Source of the DNA: Eupeodes corollae
Lineage: Eukaryota; Arthropoda; Insecta; Diptera; Syrphidae
DNA: 64,000 nt
Assembly (NCBI RefSeq): GCF_945859685.1
Contig: NC_079149.1
Coordinates: 76,561,073 to 76,625,072 of the forward strand
Reading direction: 5' to 3'
Under the pieces are notes generated by a model, which did not search any database, was not told where the DNA came from, and saw nothing but the letters and a program-made list of their open reading frames with translations. Shown here in pieces: positions 11,601 to 26,600 of this stretch (positions are counted from its first letter, which is position 1; every line of letters begins with the position of its first letter). The translations under genes and the position numbers were made by a program.

Positions 11601-14600
11601 AAGTCCCAGTCACAGGATACAAAACGGCGAATATTGAATTCCCAAACACAACAAAGTATGCACACAAAGAAGTGAATCTTCAATTTAAAATGATAAATGA
11701 ACATTTTTATTGCTGCAACAAAGGTAGCGGAACCTTTACAATCATTTTATATCTTCGTCCATGAATCTCAAGCATCCAAAAACACAGATCAACTAAATTT
11801 TATTAAAAAAATATTCTTTTTTATTCTTATTTGATTAATATTAATTAGAATTTAAATGTGTTTCAAAAATTAGCCTTGTTGTTTTTAGTATTTTTTTATA
11901 TAACATTATGTGCTTATATTCATGTTAGCTTAAAAATATATAAAAACGTTATTCATATTATTCCAGCTCCTTCTAAGTCATTACGCTATATGCACATTTT
12001 TAAAGTGAAATGTTTGTATGTATGATAATACATCTTGCATTATTTAGTTTTATAATATTGATCATTAAGTTTTTGAAATGTTCTATTTCATCTTCAGACT
12101 TCATATTGGAAGTTAAATAAGAAATGCTTACATAGTTTTGCTTTTAAGTTGTGTGTATGTAAAATTGTGTTGAGCATACATTTCAGCTTTTATTTTTTTT
12201 GTATCCATGTGGCTAAGGGGTATCATCTCTTTTAAGTGTACAGAATCAATGAAACTTATAAATTATTTATTTATTTTGTTGATAACTTATCTACTATTTT
12301 GTAGCTATTGATAAATTAAGCTTGGATTGGATCTCAGGCAATTGGTATTTTCTCAGTAATGAACCTGGATTAATATTTATGTGCACAAATAATATGAACT
12401 ATTGTAACGTCATTCTAAAAAGTGTACAAAAACCTGCATCAATGGTACTGGATCCAACTAAAGGGTAAGTAAATATTGTTTCAAATACAAACATTTCTAT
12501 GTTTCTAGGGTAGGTCACTTTTGCATAAAAAAATTAATTTAATAATTTATAGTTGTATAGTAGCTATATTATGAAGTCTAGAGTTTAACAATAATAATAA
12601 TTATTCACATTTCTGTTATAATTGCTCTCCAAAATTTTATAATGTTAAGCTTTATTATTTACAATCTTAAAGTTAAGCTTTATAATGAACAACATTATAA
12701 AATAAATTAATTTTGTACTTTAGAATGTAAAGCTTAAACACTTTGCTAAAATAATGAACATTTATAGGTTTGTGTGTGAAAAGCAACATCATTTAAATGA
12801 TGACTTAATAAAGATTCCTTTGGGGTATTTTTATCGTGCACTACGACATCAGAAAGGCTTCCGTTGTCTTTAAATTTATTCGCAGTTCTATGGATTGCTT
12901 GCGTAGTCGCTCAATTGTTAGACCATAATCGTCGCGAAATACAATGGGTTCAAAGTCTTACATCGATGGTATGAAGCCGCTCATTGTTCTTATTTAAGTC
13001 TATTTTCTTTACAAAAACGTACTTTGTGATATTTGAATGCAGAACAATTAAATGATTCAGTATTATTTTAATGATTTAATTAATTGAATAATAATTTTCA
13101 ATAATGGTATTTACTACTTCTTCTTCGTAAATTGTATTTATCTTAAAAACGTTTCGATTGTTCTATGTTTTATAAGACATTCATTGTGCTAAACAAAAAT
13201 GTACAGATAAAAAAGTTTTAGAGGTTTTGGTAATAAATATTGATAATAAAAATATATAATATATGTATATATTAATCCTGCATGAATATGATCATATTTT
13301 TGAGTATTTGAGAAATCGAAATGAAGCAAATTTATCTATTTCCATAAAATAACAAAAAAAAGGAGTTCTCGAAATAATAACACGGTTTTGATTGGAAAAG
13401 GGTAGAGTTCTTTAACATTCGCTTAAAATTCGTAACAGTATGAGATAGTTCTCGTAGCAAAGTAGGAGCAATTTCGAAAAAAAATGCCTTGCAAGACCAA
13501 GAGTGGTAACCAAAGTAAGATGACTTTTAGTGCATCAAAAATGTGAAGCTTTGGTAACATCGTATGAAGAGATTTTTGAGAGATAATTGAATTTGAAGTT
13601 GTCAAAAACAACATCAAAGAAATCGCATTTTCTCGCAACAAAATCACATCACACGCACAGCATTGTTCATAATGGTTTTTGGTAGAAAATGAAAGATGAC
13701 AAATATAGGGTAGAAACTAGTTGGTTTATGCAGCTCGTGATGCTTATATTTTTCCTTTTACTTTCTGTCAAAGTATCTTCTTTTCATTAGTCAATAAAGA
13801 CAAATCATCATCTCAATTGACATCCTCGTGCAACAAAAGCAAATGATGATGTCTAACTGGATTTTTTCATTCCAATTTTAGTCATCTTTAGCAAAGAGGC
13901 CCATTTTTGGATAAATGAGTACGTGATTAAGCAAAACTGCGATTTGTGAGACCAATTAACACGAGATTCATGGCCAAGCCATCACCGATAAAGGCGATCA
14001 CTATAGGTTGATTATCACCAGAGCGGTTAGCAAAAGTTATTCTTCCAACATTTATTGTCATCCTGCACAAACGGACGAGTTTAGCGGGGATGCCAAAACT
14101 AGACATGGCTATACAGATCGTCCCTGTAGATGCTGTCATATGCGGCCTTGAAATCGATGCTGTTCTTGGGTTTTTTTCCAGGATCTGCCGTAATGTGAAT
14201 ATTTGATCGACTGTGGACTTTTGTGGTCTAAAATCACATTGATAAGGACCTATCAGGTTGTGGACGATGGGCTTTAGACCTTCACATATTACCACAGGGA
14301 AGAGTTTGTAAGCGATGTTAAGTAGACTAATTCCTCTATAGTTGGTGCAATTTAGAGAGTCTCCTTTTTTTGAGGGTTGGGCAAACAATACTGAGGTTCC
14401 ATTCATTGGGCATGCTTTCTTCCGACCATATATTACAGATAAGTTGGTGCATGCTCCTAACCAACTTATCTCGAGCTGCTTTAAAGAGCTCCGCATTCAA
14501 GCCATCTGCTCCAGCGGCTTTATTAGACTTCAGCTTAGATATGGCAATCTTTACTTCGTATAAGCAGCGAGGACGGGCTTGTGGATGTTGGATCATCCTG

Positions 14601-17600
14601 TCTCACAGCGGAATTTGGTTCGTCGTCGCCGTTATGCATCTGCAGAAGTGGTTCTTCCATATCCTCAGCATTGACTGCTGTTCTACTATAATGTTTCCAC
14701 TTTCATCTTTGCAGCCTTCGGTTCTAGGTTTATGTACTTGTGAATTTCGTTTCACCTGTTCATAAAACTTTCGAAGTTTCTTCCTGCTTTTAAACCTCTC
14801 AACATCTTCGACCGCACGCTTGTCATGCATTCTCTTTTTCCTTCTGAGAAGTCGGTGTTCTTCTAGCCTCTTCTACTCATAGAGCTCGTCCTTTTATGGA
14901 GCACCGCATTTCCCTCGGTATTGTAATTATGTAAAGGTCATCGTCAAGGATGGCTTCCTCTAGATCTATTTTTGCACTGTCATAAGTTTCATAAGTAAGA
15001 GTTTCGGACACGGAAAGTAACTATCATTCTTTTTCTTGAATATCTTGTTAAATGTCGAGTCACCGGAATCTTGTTGTCCCAGTACTTGTTTATTGAAAAC
15101 CTGTAGTTATCTTAAATCAACAGATTGATATTTTTTATTGACGACTTCAGTTTCCTAATCTCCAACTCCTTCGGGTCTGTGAATCGTCTGTACAAGTTTT
15201 TGTATCTTGTTAGTGAGCCACTCTTGTGTTTAGGAAGTGCTTCTGTAGATGTCCATTTGGTCCCCTTTTTTGTGTACTTACGTATTGTCCGTTCCATCGT
15301 TTGCTTTATTGTTTCGTCCATCTGTTGTAAATGTTAGATAAATAAAATTGCAGTCCTAAAACGAGTAATTGTGAGGAGAAACCAAGAGCATGCTTCAGAA
15401 ATACGACCCAAACAAAAAAATCAATTCAAAACGAAGGTCACCGTAATTTGTTAAAATAACATCCTCGTCTTTCGCAAAAAAAAAACTTGTTGAATCGATG
15501 CCGTCGCGATTACAGGCTGTTATAGTGGCAAAATGTAAATCTTTCATAATTGCCACACTTCAACATTTAAATCGCATTAGATATGTTTAATACATTGAGT
15601 TTATTATTAAATATTGCAAATGCGTTTTAATTAATTGCTCATATACAAATTTCTAATTTTTTATTGGTTATTGCAGTTTAATATTTTATGCGGACTGGAG
15701 CCCCAGCCTGAGCCGTGCGAATTTAGATGGAACAAATCAAATTGTTATAGTATCAACAGCAATATACTATCCTAACAGGGTAACACTTGATCTTGCTAAC
15801 GAACACGTCTATTGGATTGATATCTACAAAGATTTTATTGAGAGAGTAGACTATAATGGGAATAATCGGTGGGCAATGAAGAAAACTTCTGATGTAAGTA
15901 ATTTATTGTTTCATATGCATGCATTTAATTGAAATATTTTTTTTCTACTTCAAGACTATAATTGCCCTAAAATCCATTCACGCTGTAGAAATATTTGAAG
16001 ACACAGTGTACATAGCGCCATGGGCGGACAATTTTATAATATCTATGAACAAGTTCACTTTAAAAGCAGAACAAATGGTTCAAGATGTAAAAAAACCTTA
16101 CGATTTTCGAATATTTCATCGGCAAAAACAGCCTGAAGGTAAACACTAGATTTAATTTAACAACAGATAACTTGATTTTCATATTTTAATTTTAGTTGCA
16201 CATCCATGCAGAGAAAATAATGGTAATTGCAGTCAAATATGTGTTCCCCTTTGGAAGAAAATGTTTGCCACGGTGCAATGCATGTGTTCGCCTGGATACA
16301 AATTAGTAAAGAAAACTAAATGTGTTTTAGTTGAATATGAAAACATACTACTATACACCCAAAAACGATTGTCTTGTATCTCGGCAGTTTCTTTGAATCC
16401 CAAAGAAATGACACAGGGTATTGAGAATGTACACGATGCAATTGTACCGATGTATAACGTCAGCTGGTCTGTCGGCCTCGATGTCAATGTGCGTGAAAAA
16501 TTGGTTTACTTCATACAGGCTAGTCCGTGAGTAAATTATGAAAAAAAAGGAATTATATCTTTTATAAAATGATTTCGTTAAATTACAGTAATGACTACTC
16601 GATATATAGCCAAAAAATGGATGGTAGTCCTCGACAATTTTTAACACGAGGTGCGGGAAGTGTTCCTGTGATCGCCTATGATGAAATATATGACCATCTA
16701 TATTGGGGCGGAACTAATCAATTGACTGTAGCGCCACTTTCTAACCTTAGGAAGTCAATGAGTATATCAACTGAAAGAGAACCAATGTAACTAAACCTTT
16801 TGAATGTTGTAAGTTAATTTAATGTACATTCTTAACAGGTCGATAGCCATTAGTACAAGTGCGGGGTTTCTATATTGGTCACACTGGCTTTTTGCAGACG
16901 TTGCTGGTTCAATTAGAAGATCATGGTTAGATGGAAGTCATAAAGTTGTTTTGATTATGTCAACAAAAAGTATGCCTATGAAATGGCCATTGAGCTTAAC
17001 AATTGATAACAAAGGCAAGAAACTTTATTGGTGAGTAAAATATCATCCAACTTTAATTGCCACAAAAATATGCAGTGAAATAATTTGCTAAAGCAAGAAC
17101 TTAAACTTAGGCCGCTTTAAAAATCTGGCCTAGCCATATCTTAAACCTACTTTGCGTGCTCAGATTGTTGAGTTCCCTAAAATGTCATTTTTATTTTACA
17201 ATTTTTTGTTGCATTTTCTTCTTCTCTCTCGTGTATTATCGGAAAAATGTTTCTTTATCTTCTCAGTTTTCTTGAAACGATGCGATTTTTTCAAGTGTTA
17301 CATTACATCATAAAGGACGCAGATTAATTATGATAGTGCACGGTCAATCATACATTTGTTTTATGTGTACACATATGGTATTTAAACAAAAAATCAACAA
17401 CTAAACATTAAAATGTATTATATCATTATCATCATCTCATTACACTGGACTACGATTTTTGTGTGCAGCTGCATATTTTAAATACTAATGTTTTGGGTGA
17501 TAATTAGTGCGTAGGATTGACATGCTACAGGTCTGCCTCTTGCAAAGAATTGACAAATCCTTCCTGGTTTCTCAAATCGTTCGGATTCAGCATTAAATGG

Positions 17601-20600
17601 TAGTTGATCTCTTTCCCTGAAATGACTTGCACACAATGATGATTGTCAAAATTATTATCGTACAAACATTTATAATCGCTGTTTTATTTTATTTTTCATC
17701 GATATTTTAACTTTAAAATCATTGAAACAAAAATAAATACCCATCAAAAAGGTCCCAATAAAAATTATAGTCCGATGAAGCCTTACATTTTAGTAGATGG
17801 AAAACTGAATTTGCTCCTTCAATAACATAAGATGTCGAAATTCGCCCATTAAGCTAAAACAATGGTATTTCTGTTTCGGACACAACAAAAGGTCATTTTT
17901 GTATAGGTCTAGGTTATAAATCGCACAAAAAAAACTTTACGTGATTAAAATGAATAGTTGTTCTTAAACTTATTCTGTCGTCTGAATAAACATCCATTTC
18001 CTTAAAGTTTAAAGTATTACATTCCTAGCGTGTGGTATACACCAATATCACCAACAATTCATGAAATATAAAAGAGTGTTCCTAGGATAAACAAAATCTT
18101 AAACCACATTTTATTTATTGATATTAGGTGCGATGTAAAAGAAAAAACTATAGAGCAAGCGAACTTAGATGGATCTTCCCGAACTGTACTATTTCGGGAT
18201 GAGGAATATCATCCGATTTCAATAGCCTTTTATAATGGATTTGTCTTTTGGGTTGACAATCAAAACGGCAGCATACGACGATTTAATGTTCGTCAATCGA
18301 ACAAAGTTGAGCCTGGAGCCAATAGGTAAGTTTTTAAAGAAAAAGTATACACCTCTAAGTTAAATACTAATGATCCATTATTATATAAGTTCTAGTTTAA
18401 CCGAAGTTTATGCTCTTGTTCGTGGACACACAACAAATTTAAAGGTATTTGAAACAACGGAGCAACCAATTGAGTCTAATAAATGTGCTACAATAAAATG
18501 TCCTGGAATATGTTTTAACACGCCCAAAGGCCCAGTGTGTGCATGTCCCGATGAATTTTCCTTAAACGGAACCGGGGATAAATGCATTCCAAAAATTGAT
18601 ACAAATAATGATGATATATTTGTCAAAAATTGTACAGGATTTTTGTGCAAAAGAACTAAAGAATGCATCAATTTGAAGGATTTGTGTGATGGCTTTGATG
18701 ACTGCGTGGATGGAAGTGATGAAGATTATAGTGAATATGGTCAATGTCATGCTAAAAACTGTGATTTGAATACGCATTTTGTTTGTGACATAGTGCGTTG
18801 TTTCCAGAGATCATTGCTATGCAGTTCAATCGCTTATTGCATGGACGGAACAGATCATATGAACTGCGAAACAAAATCTTGTAGTAGTACTGAATTTAGG
18901 TGTGAAAAGAGCGGGAAGTGTATACCGAAGACTTGGGTTAGAGATGGTGTTTGGGATTGTGGTAAGGATGCAGAAGTTTTCATTTTTATAAGTATTACAT
19001 GTCCATTTGCAGGACCAGGAGACAGATCTGATGAAAGTGTTATTGAAATGGATATGTGCCTTGAATTTGAATGTGATAATAAGCATTGTATACCGTTCAC
19101 TGAACATTGCGATGGAGTAGATCATTGTGGGTAAGTTAAAAATTGAGTCTCATAATCAAATTACTTATCATGTTTATTTTACGAGCAAACGTAAAATTAA
19201 ATATACATATTGCCTTAGTAGGTTTAAATTTATTATAAGTTATAATAAGTGAAATTAAAAATTGATGATATTTTTTAATTTTTTTTTAAAGTTTTCTATA
19301 ATATCTACATATATTAATTTTTTTTTAGTGATAACTCAGATGAAGCTGGATGTGATACAGATTGCGGCCCAGGTGAGAGATATTGTGCTCCCATTGGATG
19401 TTACAGTGAACGAATGCTTTGCGATGGTGTGCATGACTGTTTAGATTACAGTGACGAAGCTAACTGCACCGATACCAAGAGTGATAATCACGAAGAAGAC
19501 CTGGGGGTAGCACATATATGTGGTCCACATGAATTTAGCTGTGGAAATCCTTTTGAATGTATTCCACATATATTAAGATGCGATGGAGTTGCACACTGCT
19601 TCGACAAAACTGATGAAGAAAACTGCACTAAAATATTTGCTAGTAGTGATTTTAATGAAACCATTACGTGCGATTCTCCAGATCGTTATTGTGCTGCGTC
19701 GAACAAGTGCATTACAGTACTTCAGTTGTGCGATGGAATAATTAATTGCGAAGATGGCACAGATGAAGGTTTTCGATGTATAGAGAAAGTTTGTGAAAAG
19801 AGCAACGCTTGTTCACATTATTGTCATAATGCACCAGAAGGATTTGTCTGCTCTTGTCCCTCGCATATGTACCTTCAACCTAATGGACTACGTTGCAGTA
19901 TGGACCATTCCTGTGAACATTGGGATACTTGCTCACAAATTTGCGAAAAATCTGGAAAAGCTTACGAGTGTAAGTGTCATGAAGGTTATAGCTTGCAGTA
20001 TGACATGTTCACATGTAAGAGTGTAGCTCCTGATGAGCCATACGTCATATTCAGTAATCGACAGGAGATACGAGGAGTTAACCTTAAAACTTCTGTTGTT
20101 AGTAATTTTTATACATCGTTGAGAAACACAATTGCACTAGATTTCTTATACCGCAATGATTCAGTAGAGATTTTTTGGACAGATGTTATGGATGATAAAA
20201 TTTACAGGGGCCACCTTGTTGGTGAGTCATTGAGAAAAGTTGAAGCTGTGGTGAGATCGGGCCTATCTACTACTGAAGGGTTAGCTGTTGACTGGATTGG
20301 TCTCAATCTCTACTGGATTGATAGTAACCTTGATCAGATAGAAGTGGCTCTCCTTAATGGCAGCTTTAGACGAACTCTAGTCGCTGGAGATATGGAAAGC
20401 CCTCGGGCATTGGCTCTCGACCCTCGCGAGGGTCTTCTCTTTTGGACTGATTGGGATGATAATTTCCCTCGCATTGAGCGATGCTCTATGGCCGGTGAGT
20501 TTCGGAGAACAATTACTCAAACTAACCAAGTCATATCGGCATGGCCAAATGGATTGACTTTGGATTACACGCAGAAGCGTGTTTATTGGGTTGATGCTAA

Positions 20601-23600
20601 AGCAGATGCAATATACACCACTAAATATGACGGAAGTGATCATCATTTAGTTGTTCGCGACAAAGAGATTCTGTCGCATCCGTTTGCTATCTCAGTTTTT
20701 GAGAATTACGTATATTGGACTGATTGGCGGACAACATCAGTTATAAGAGCAAACAAATGGAATGGATCAGACATTCAAGTTATCCAGAGAACATTGTCTC
20801 AACCATTCGGTATACAAGTACTACATTCTAGTAGGCAACCACAGGATGAAAATCCTTGCGGTTTTAATAATGGAGGTTGCTCTCACTTATGTCTGTTAAG
20901 GTAAATTGATTTTTTAGTGATGGAAAAATGTTGTTTATTTTTTCTCGTAGTGTAAAGAAGACCTATAAATGCGAATGTCCGCACGTTATGCGCCTTGATT
21001 TAGCCGACAATAAGACTTGTGTGCCAAATGAACAAGTTTTGTTGTTTATAATGGGAAATGAAATTCGTGGAATTGATTTAATGCAGCCAAATCATCATAC
21101 AATACCGACAATAAGACAGTCACCGCAGGTGAGTATTTTTTTTTAATCTTCAATTATGTATATCAAATTCTGTGTATGCCTCCTTCTTTTTTTATGTGCG
21201 GAGTTTGTTATCATAGCAATTAATAAAGATATGAAGTCCGATTACATTTAGCCCGGGTACGATCGATGGTCTTATAAGCGCAGTGACATAAGGCTTACGA
21301 TAAGGCTTACGAATATAAAGACCAATTTAAATGTTCGGGGCTTTTGTCCCATTTTGCAAAATGTATGCATTATTTCCGAAACAAGAAGGTTGGAGGTTAT
21401 GTTCCACTTATTTATTTGATATACTGGGAGGATTTGAGATGTAAGGTTGTGTTTTCTTCAATATTTCTTTTTAAAGGATCAAGAGTAAAGAAACTTTGAA
21501 TTTTGTATTTGTGTCCAAATATGTATATACTTATATACAAAATATTCGTACATATCTTTCCACTGTTGATCCAAGATTTTGCCACAGGGAAAATAATAAC
21601 AACTTATTGTTCTAAAGGAAAAGTTGATAAAGATTCAGGTTTCAATCCAATTGAATTCAATTTTATACATGAATTGTTAACATATTTATTCTCATTTATG
21701 TATATATACTCTCTACAGTAAATCGTTATTTTTACTTAAATGTAAAAGCATATTCCGTTGATCTGTGCCCTCTCTATTTATTTATATACAAATTGAACCA
21801 TCTTTAAATACGCATTTCAAGTTCACGTTTGAACATTTGTCGGGCCAACAGAAATTGATAAAATTCTTTTTCCCATTTTACCTAATATTTTTCAAGAAGT
21901 CTTTTCCTATTTTATGCACCTCTTCTTAAATCCAAAATACCAAAATCCAATTCACGAAATTTCAACATTCATGCTTCCTAACCTTACGTTCTAGGTTCGC
22001 CATGATTGCAAGTGATAAGTTTATTAAACCTGGTTGATTAATATTGATTATTGTTTATTTGATAATTTCTTTTCAACAATATTTCAATTTTAGTTTTATT
22101 CGTGGGTGAGGTTTGCGCCTATGACTCATGTCAGACATTGGATTTCATGTGTTTCATATGCACGTAAATGAATAATTTGTATCGTTAAAAGCGCTTGGTT
22201 GAGATTTTTAAGTCACTGCGCCCTGAGTTTTTTTTAACAGGGGTTTGAAAAAAAAAGGTTTAAAAACGGTTAAATAAAAATGAATACCATTTTTCGTTTT
22301 CATTTAAGTAATTTATATTTGTTATGGAAATTCCCCCACATTAAAAGGAAGGTAGCATAACAATATTGATAAAATTAATGTTAATGAAAAATGTAAAATT
22401 ATTCTTAAAAATATTTACCTACTTTACAGGTTATCGGACCACAACGAATAGACTTCACTGTAGACGACAGTCGCATATATTGGACCGACGTACAGCTTAA
22501 CGAGATAAAAACGGCTGGTTTATCAAATGGTCTTATTGATACTATTGTGAATACAGACCTTTCGAAGCCTTATGTAAGTTTTTGGATAAGACGAATCAAG
22601 ATTATACCATTGTTATTATTATATAATTTATTTATTGTTTATTCAAATCAATGACAGGGATTTGCAATTGATTGGATATCGAAAAACATGTTTTTTTCAT
22701 CTGGGAAGATAAAATGTCAAATATTCGCGTGTAACCTAAAAGGAGAATATTTTACTGAAATCCACAGAAACCTTAATGTTGTGGAAAGCATTGCTCTTGA
22801 TCCGGCAGAGTAAAATAGTCTTTATTTTATTTTATTCATATTTTTAATAACATTTTCTTATTTAGAGGAAAAATGTATTGGTCGCATTCATCTCGCGAAG
22901 ACAACATTGCCAAAATTGAAATGAGTAATATGGACGGATCTGGTCGCCGAGAATTAGCAGTCATGAAACAACTTGTTCAGAGTTTAACCTATGATTTTGA
23001 TTCACGTCGCCTTTATTTCGTCTATCAAGGTTCTGGAATTGCTTATTATGATGAAAAGGCCAAGAACATAACTTATGTTCTGCCAGCAAGTGAAGTTATG
23101 ACCATCAGTAGTGTAACGGTTTACAATGATACTCTATACTTCCCGGAAAACATCCAAAGTGTCATTATGAGCTGTGAAAAAAACTCTTGCACGAACTATT
23201 CGATTTTGAGAAAAAATACCAGTAAGTTAGTTATTATGGTTTATTATATTTAAAATCATAAATACATTTCTTATTTACTTCTCTTTTTGTATATACTCGT
23301 ATAATATACTTGACCAAACAAAATGCAATACAGAATTATAAACAAATGATTGTCAACATTTCAACTGTTGAAAAAGATTCAGACTACCTATCATTGCTGT
23401 TTAAAATTTTGTACTGATTATAAAGATTTTGGGTCAGAACTTTTTTATCATTGAAGCCAAACAATGTAGATGTACATATTTTTATGGGAAATTAAAATTG
23501 AATAAAATAAATTGGGTAGTATAACGGCTTGTTTAGCAGGAGGGCTTAGCGACTAACAAACAACTCTTAACCTTAAGATTACATGCCGAATCCGAACGAG

Positions 23601-26600
23601 TTATTTGAGAAAGCACTTTTCATGCCAAGAATTACTCTTGTCAATTCTTCGCAATATTTATTATCCCCAAAAGTAACCTCTGGGATGACAGTCCTGCGCA
23701 CTAACCATCACGCCTACTTGGAAATAGAATGTCCTACAAAAAAGGTCAAAATAAAAATGTTTGTCTGACGAAACTTTTTCATGTAATCAAGCCTTTAATT
23801 TGATCAAAAAATTTAAGAAAATGATTTTCTAAAAAAATATTTACATTAACCTTGTTTAGTTTTAATGATTTAGGATAACAACCCCTACATCATTTCATTT
23901 TTTTATTGTTAAAATGATTGCTGCAAGTTTTTATTATCATTCTGAAAAAATTTTTCGAGGTTGTATTCAAAAATGTAGGTTTTATCATTAATATTACATT
24001 TAAATAATGGTTTCACGTCAAAATGAGAGATATTAAGACGAAAATTAGTTTATACCTTCCTTTTGGTGTTTTAAATATTGAATAACAAGTCTCACAACAT
24101 CTCGTTCCTCGTAAGATATCTCTTTTTCGTCTTTATCTCCGTATCAGTAGCTCGAGTGTTTTAAATTTTCAAGCAATGTATCTTTTTAAAAGAAAGGCAT
24201 ACAATTTGGTAAGTGCAGGATTTTGAACCCAATTAATGGGATTGGATTTCAAAAAAAGAAGATTTATCACAAGCTCAGATGACAACTAGTGTTTTGTAAT
24301 TGTAGAACACATATATTTGGGAACAGTCAGCCTTAATCTTTATTTATTTATATATTTATTTACGTCTATAAGTATTATGACTCTCTTAGACTAAGTACAA
24401 TATTTCTTAAAAATAATAAAATACAAGATACAAATTTATACAAACAAGAAAGAAAATTGACATAACTTTAGACAATGCTTTCCATAATAATAGCTTTAAA
24501 ACTATTTCTATTTTGATTAAGATCGAAAACATTTGCATACTTGTTGAAATTTATACAAGCATTAGTAACTGGTTCATTTTGACCATAATTTGTAACATGC
24601 CGAGGAATATGCAAAAAATCATTACTTCTTGGTCTTAAGGATCTAGAAGGAGCATATATACCGAACAAGGCCAAAAGAGAGGGACAGTCAATATGTCCCG
24701 TGATTACATCTCTTGCGAATATTACCGAATAATAAGTTCTTCTACAAGATAAAGGTTTTAAACCAATTAGTAAGCACCTACTATTATAAGATGGCATGGA
24801 ATTAGACCAGTTCAGTTTTCGAATCGCATATTTAGAGAATCGTTTTTGAATTTTTTCGATACGTATAAAATCTTTTTTAAAAAGAGGAGACCATACAATA
24901 CTACAATATTCCAAAATGGGACGAACTAAAGCTACGTATATAAGGATTTCAGTGTGTAAGGATCTCGAAATTCTTGAGAGTTCCTGAACACAAATCCAGA
25001 CATAGCGTTAGCTCTCGATAAAACATAATCAATATGAACATTGAAAGATAAGTGTGAATCAAAAATGACCCCTAAATCCTTTTGGCTTACAACCCTTTGC
25101 AATGAAACGTTAGCAATATTATATTCAAACATTATAGGCACGACGGACATTGAAAAAGACATAAGTGAACATTCATTTATATTCAAGCACAAGGAGTTAA
25201 TAGTACACCATTTGTTCAATTTATCAATATCTCTTTGTAAATCCAAACAATCAGCAACTGACTTGATTGACTTGAAAATTTTTATATCATCTGCAAACAT
25301 CAGAGATTTTGAACAATTAATCACTACAGGAAGATCATTAATAAAGAGTAGGAATAACAAGGGTCCAAGGTGACTGCCCTGAGGCACACCAGAGTAATTA
25401 TGAATTTTAAAAGATAATTTAGATCCAATTTTTACAAACTGTGAGCGATTGCATAAGTAATTGCTGAACCATTTAAGAAGTGTTGAGTGAAATCCCAAGA
25501 AGGAAAGTTTTTTTTAATAAAATTTGATGGCTTACCCTATCAAATGCTTTTAAAAAATCTGTGAAAACTACATCGGTTTGACGTTTGTTTTCCATGTTAT
25601 TCAAGCTAAAGTTTACAAAAATAGTCAAATTATAGTTGCAGTAGATCGCCCGTAAAAAAAACCATGTTGGTAAACCGATATATGATTTTTAATCTTGGGA
25701 TGGTTCGAAATGATTACTCACCATTATTTTTTTTGAAAATAGATACAGTTAATATGCTGATGGTGGAGGAGTAGACGACCAGTAAAAAGCTTACACATTT
25801 CAAAAAAAATATAACTTTTTAAACAAAATTTTGTACTATCCTTATTGAGACGTTGAACGCTTTTTTTGTCTTTGATAACTTTTCAATATTTTCTTTAGAA
25901 AGCATTCAAGCTATGAAGATGTTTTACAATGAAGCTCAACAAGGCAGCAATACGTGTGCAGGTGAACGACGTGGTGGATGTGAACATCTCTGTTTGTCAA
26001 AACAGAGTAATGAGCATACTTGCAAATGTGCTATTGGGTTTTATCAGGATCCTAATAATTCAACACAGTGTATAGGAATACCTGAATTCTTATTTTTCTC
26101 CAACCATGAACTGAAAGGCATTACATTACTTGATGAGAAAAATTCTGGAAAAAATTTTCAAGATAGAAGGGTTGGTAATCCATATTCTTCTTGAACTCAT
26201 AGTTAACAAACATTTTAATTGCTAGGCTCTTGGTGCCATATCTCGCATTACTCTGGCAACCTTCATCGATTATTATGCTGCTGATGATTATCTCTACTGG
26301 GCTGATAGCGAAAAGGGTATAATTTCGCGTATCAAACGTGATGGAACGCAACGTGAAGTTATTTTAGAACAACTTGATCAAACCGGTGAACAGAATAATC
26401 AAGATTGGTTGGGTGGGATTGCGATCGATTGGGTAGCTGGAAATATCTACTGGAGTGACACTAAACGAAATATAATTGAAGTGGCACGTTTGAATGGATC
26501 TTCGCGATATGTTGTAATTTCAAATGTCGAAAATCCATCAGCTTTAGCTGTAGATCCTGTTCAAGGATTTTTATTTTATGTAGGCGATCGAATCATCGGA

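Noticed and set aside
18361..18395. Alternative start of exon 13 at the ATATAAG acceptor six bases earlier
   Set aside because: It stays in frame and would add two residues (SS). The TTCTAG acceptor is as good and simpler; only cDNA could decide.
19262..19444. Signal-peptide-like ORF upstream of exon 15
   Set aside because: The hydrophobic start is translated from an AT-rich intron and reads LRP1 exon 15 in the wrong frame.
23583..23768. 61-codon + strand ORF
   Set aside because: It lies over a SINE copy and has no homology or splice support.
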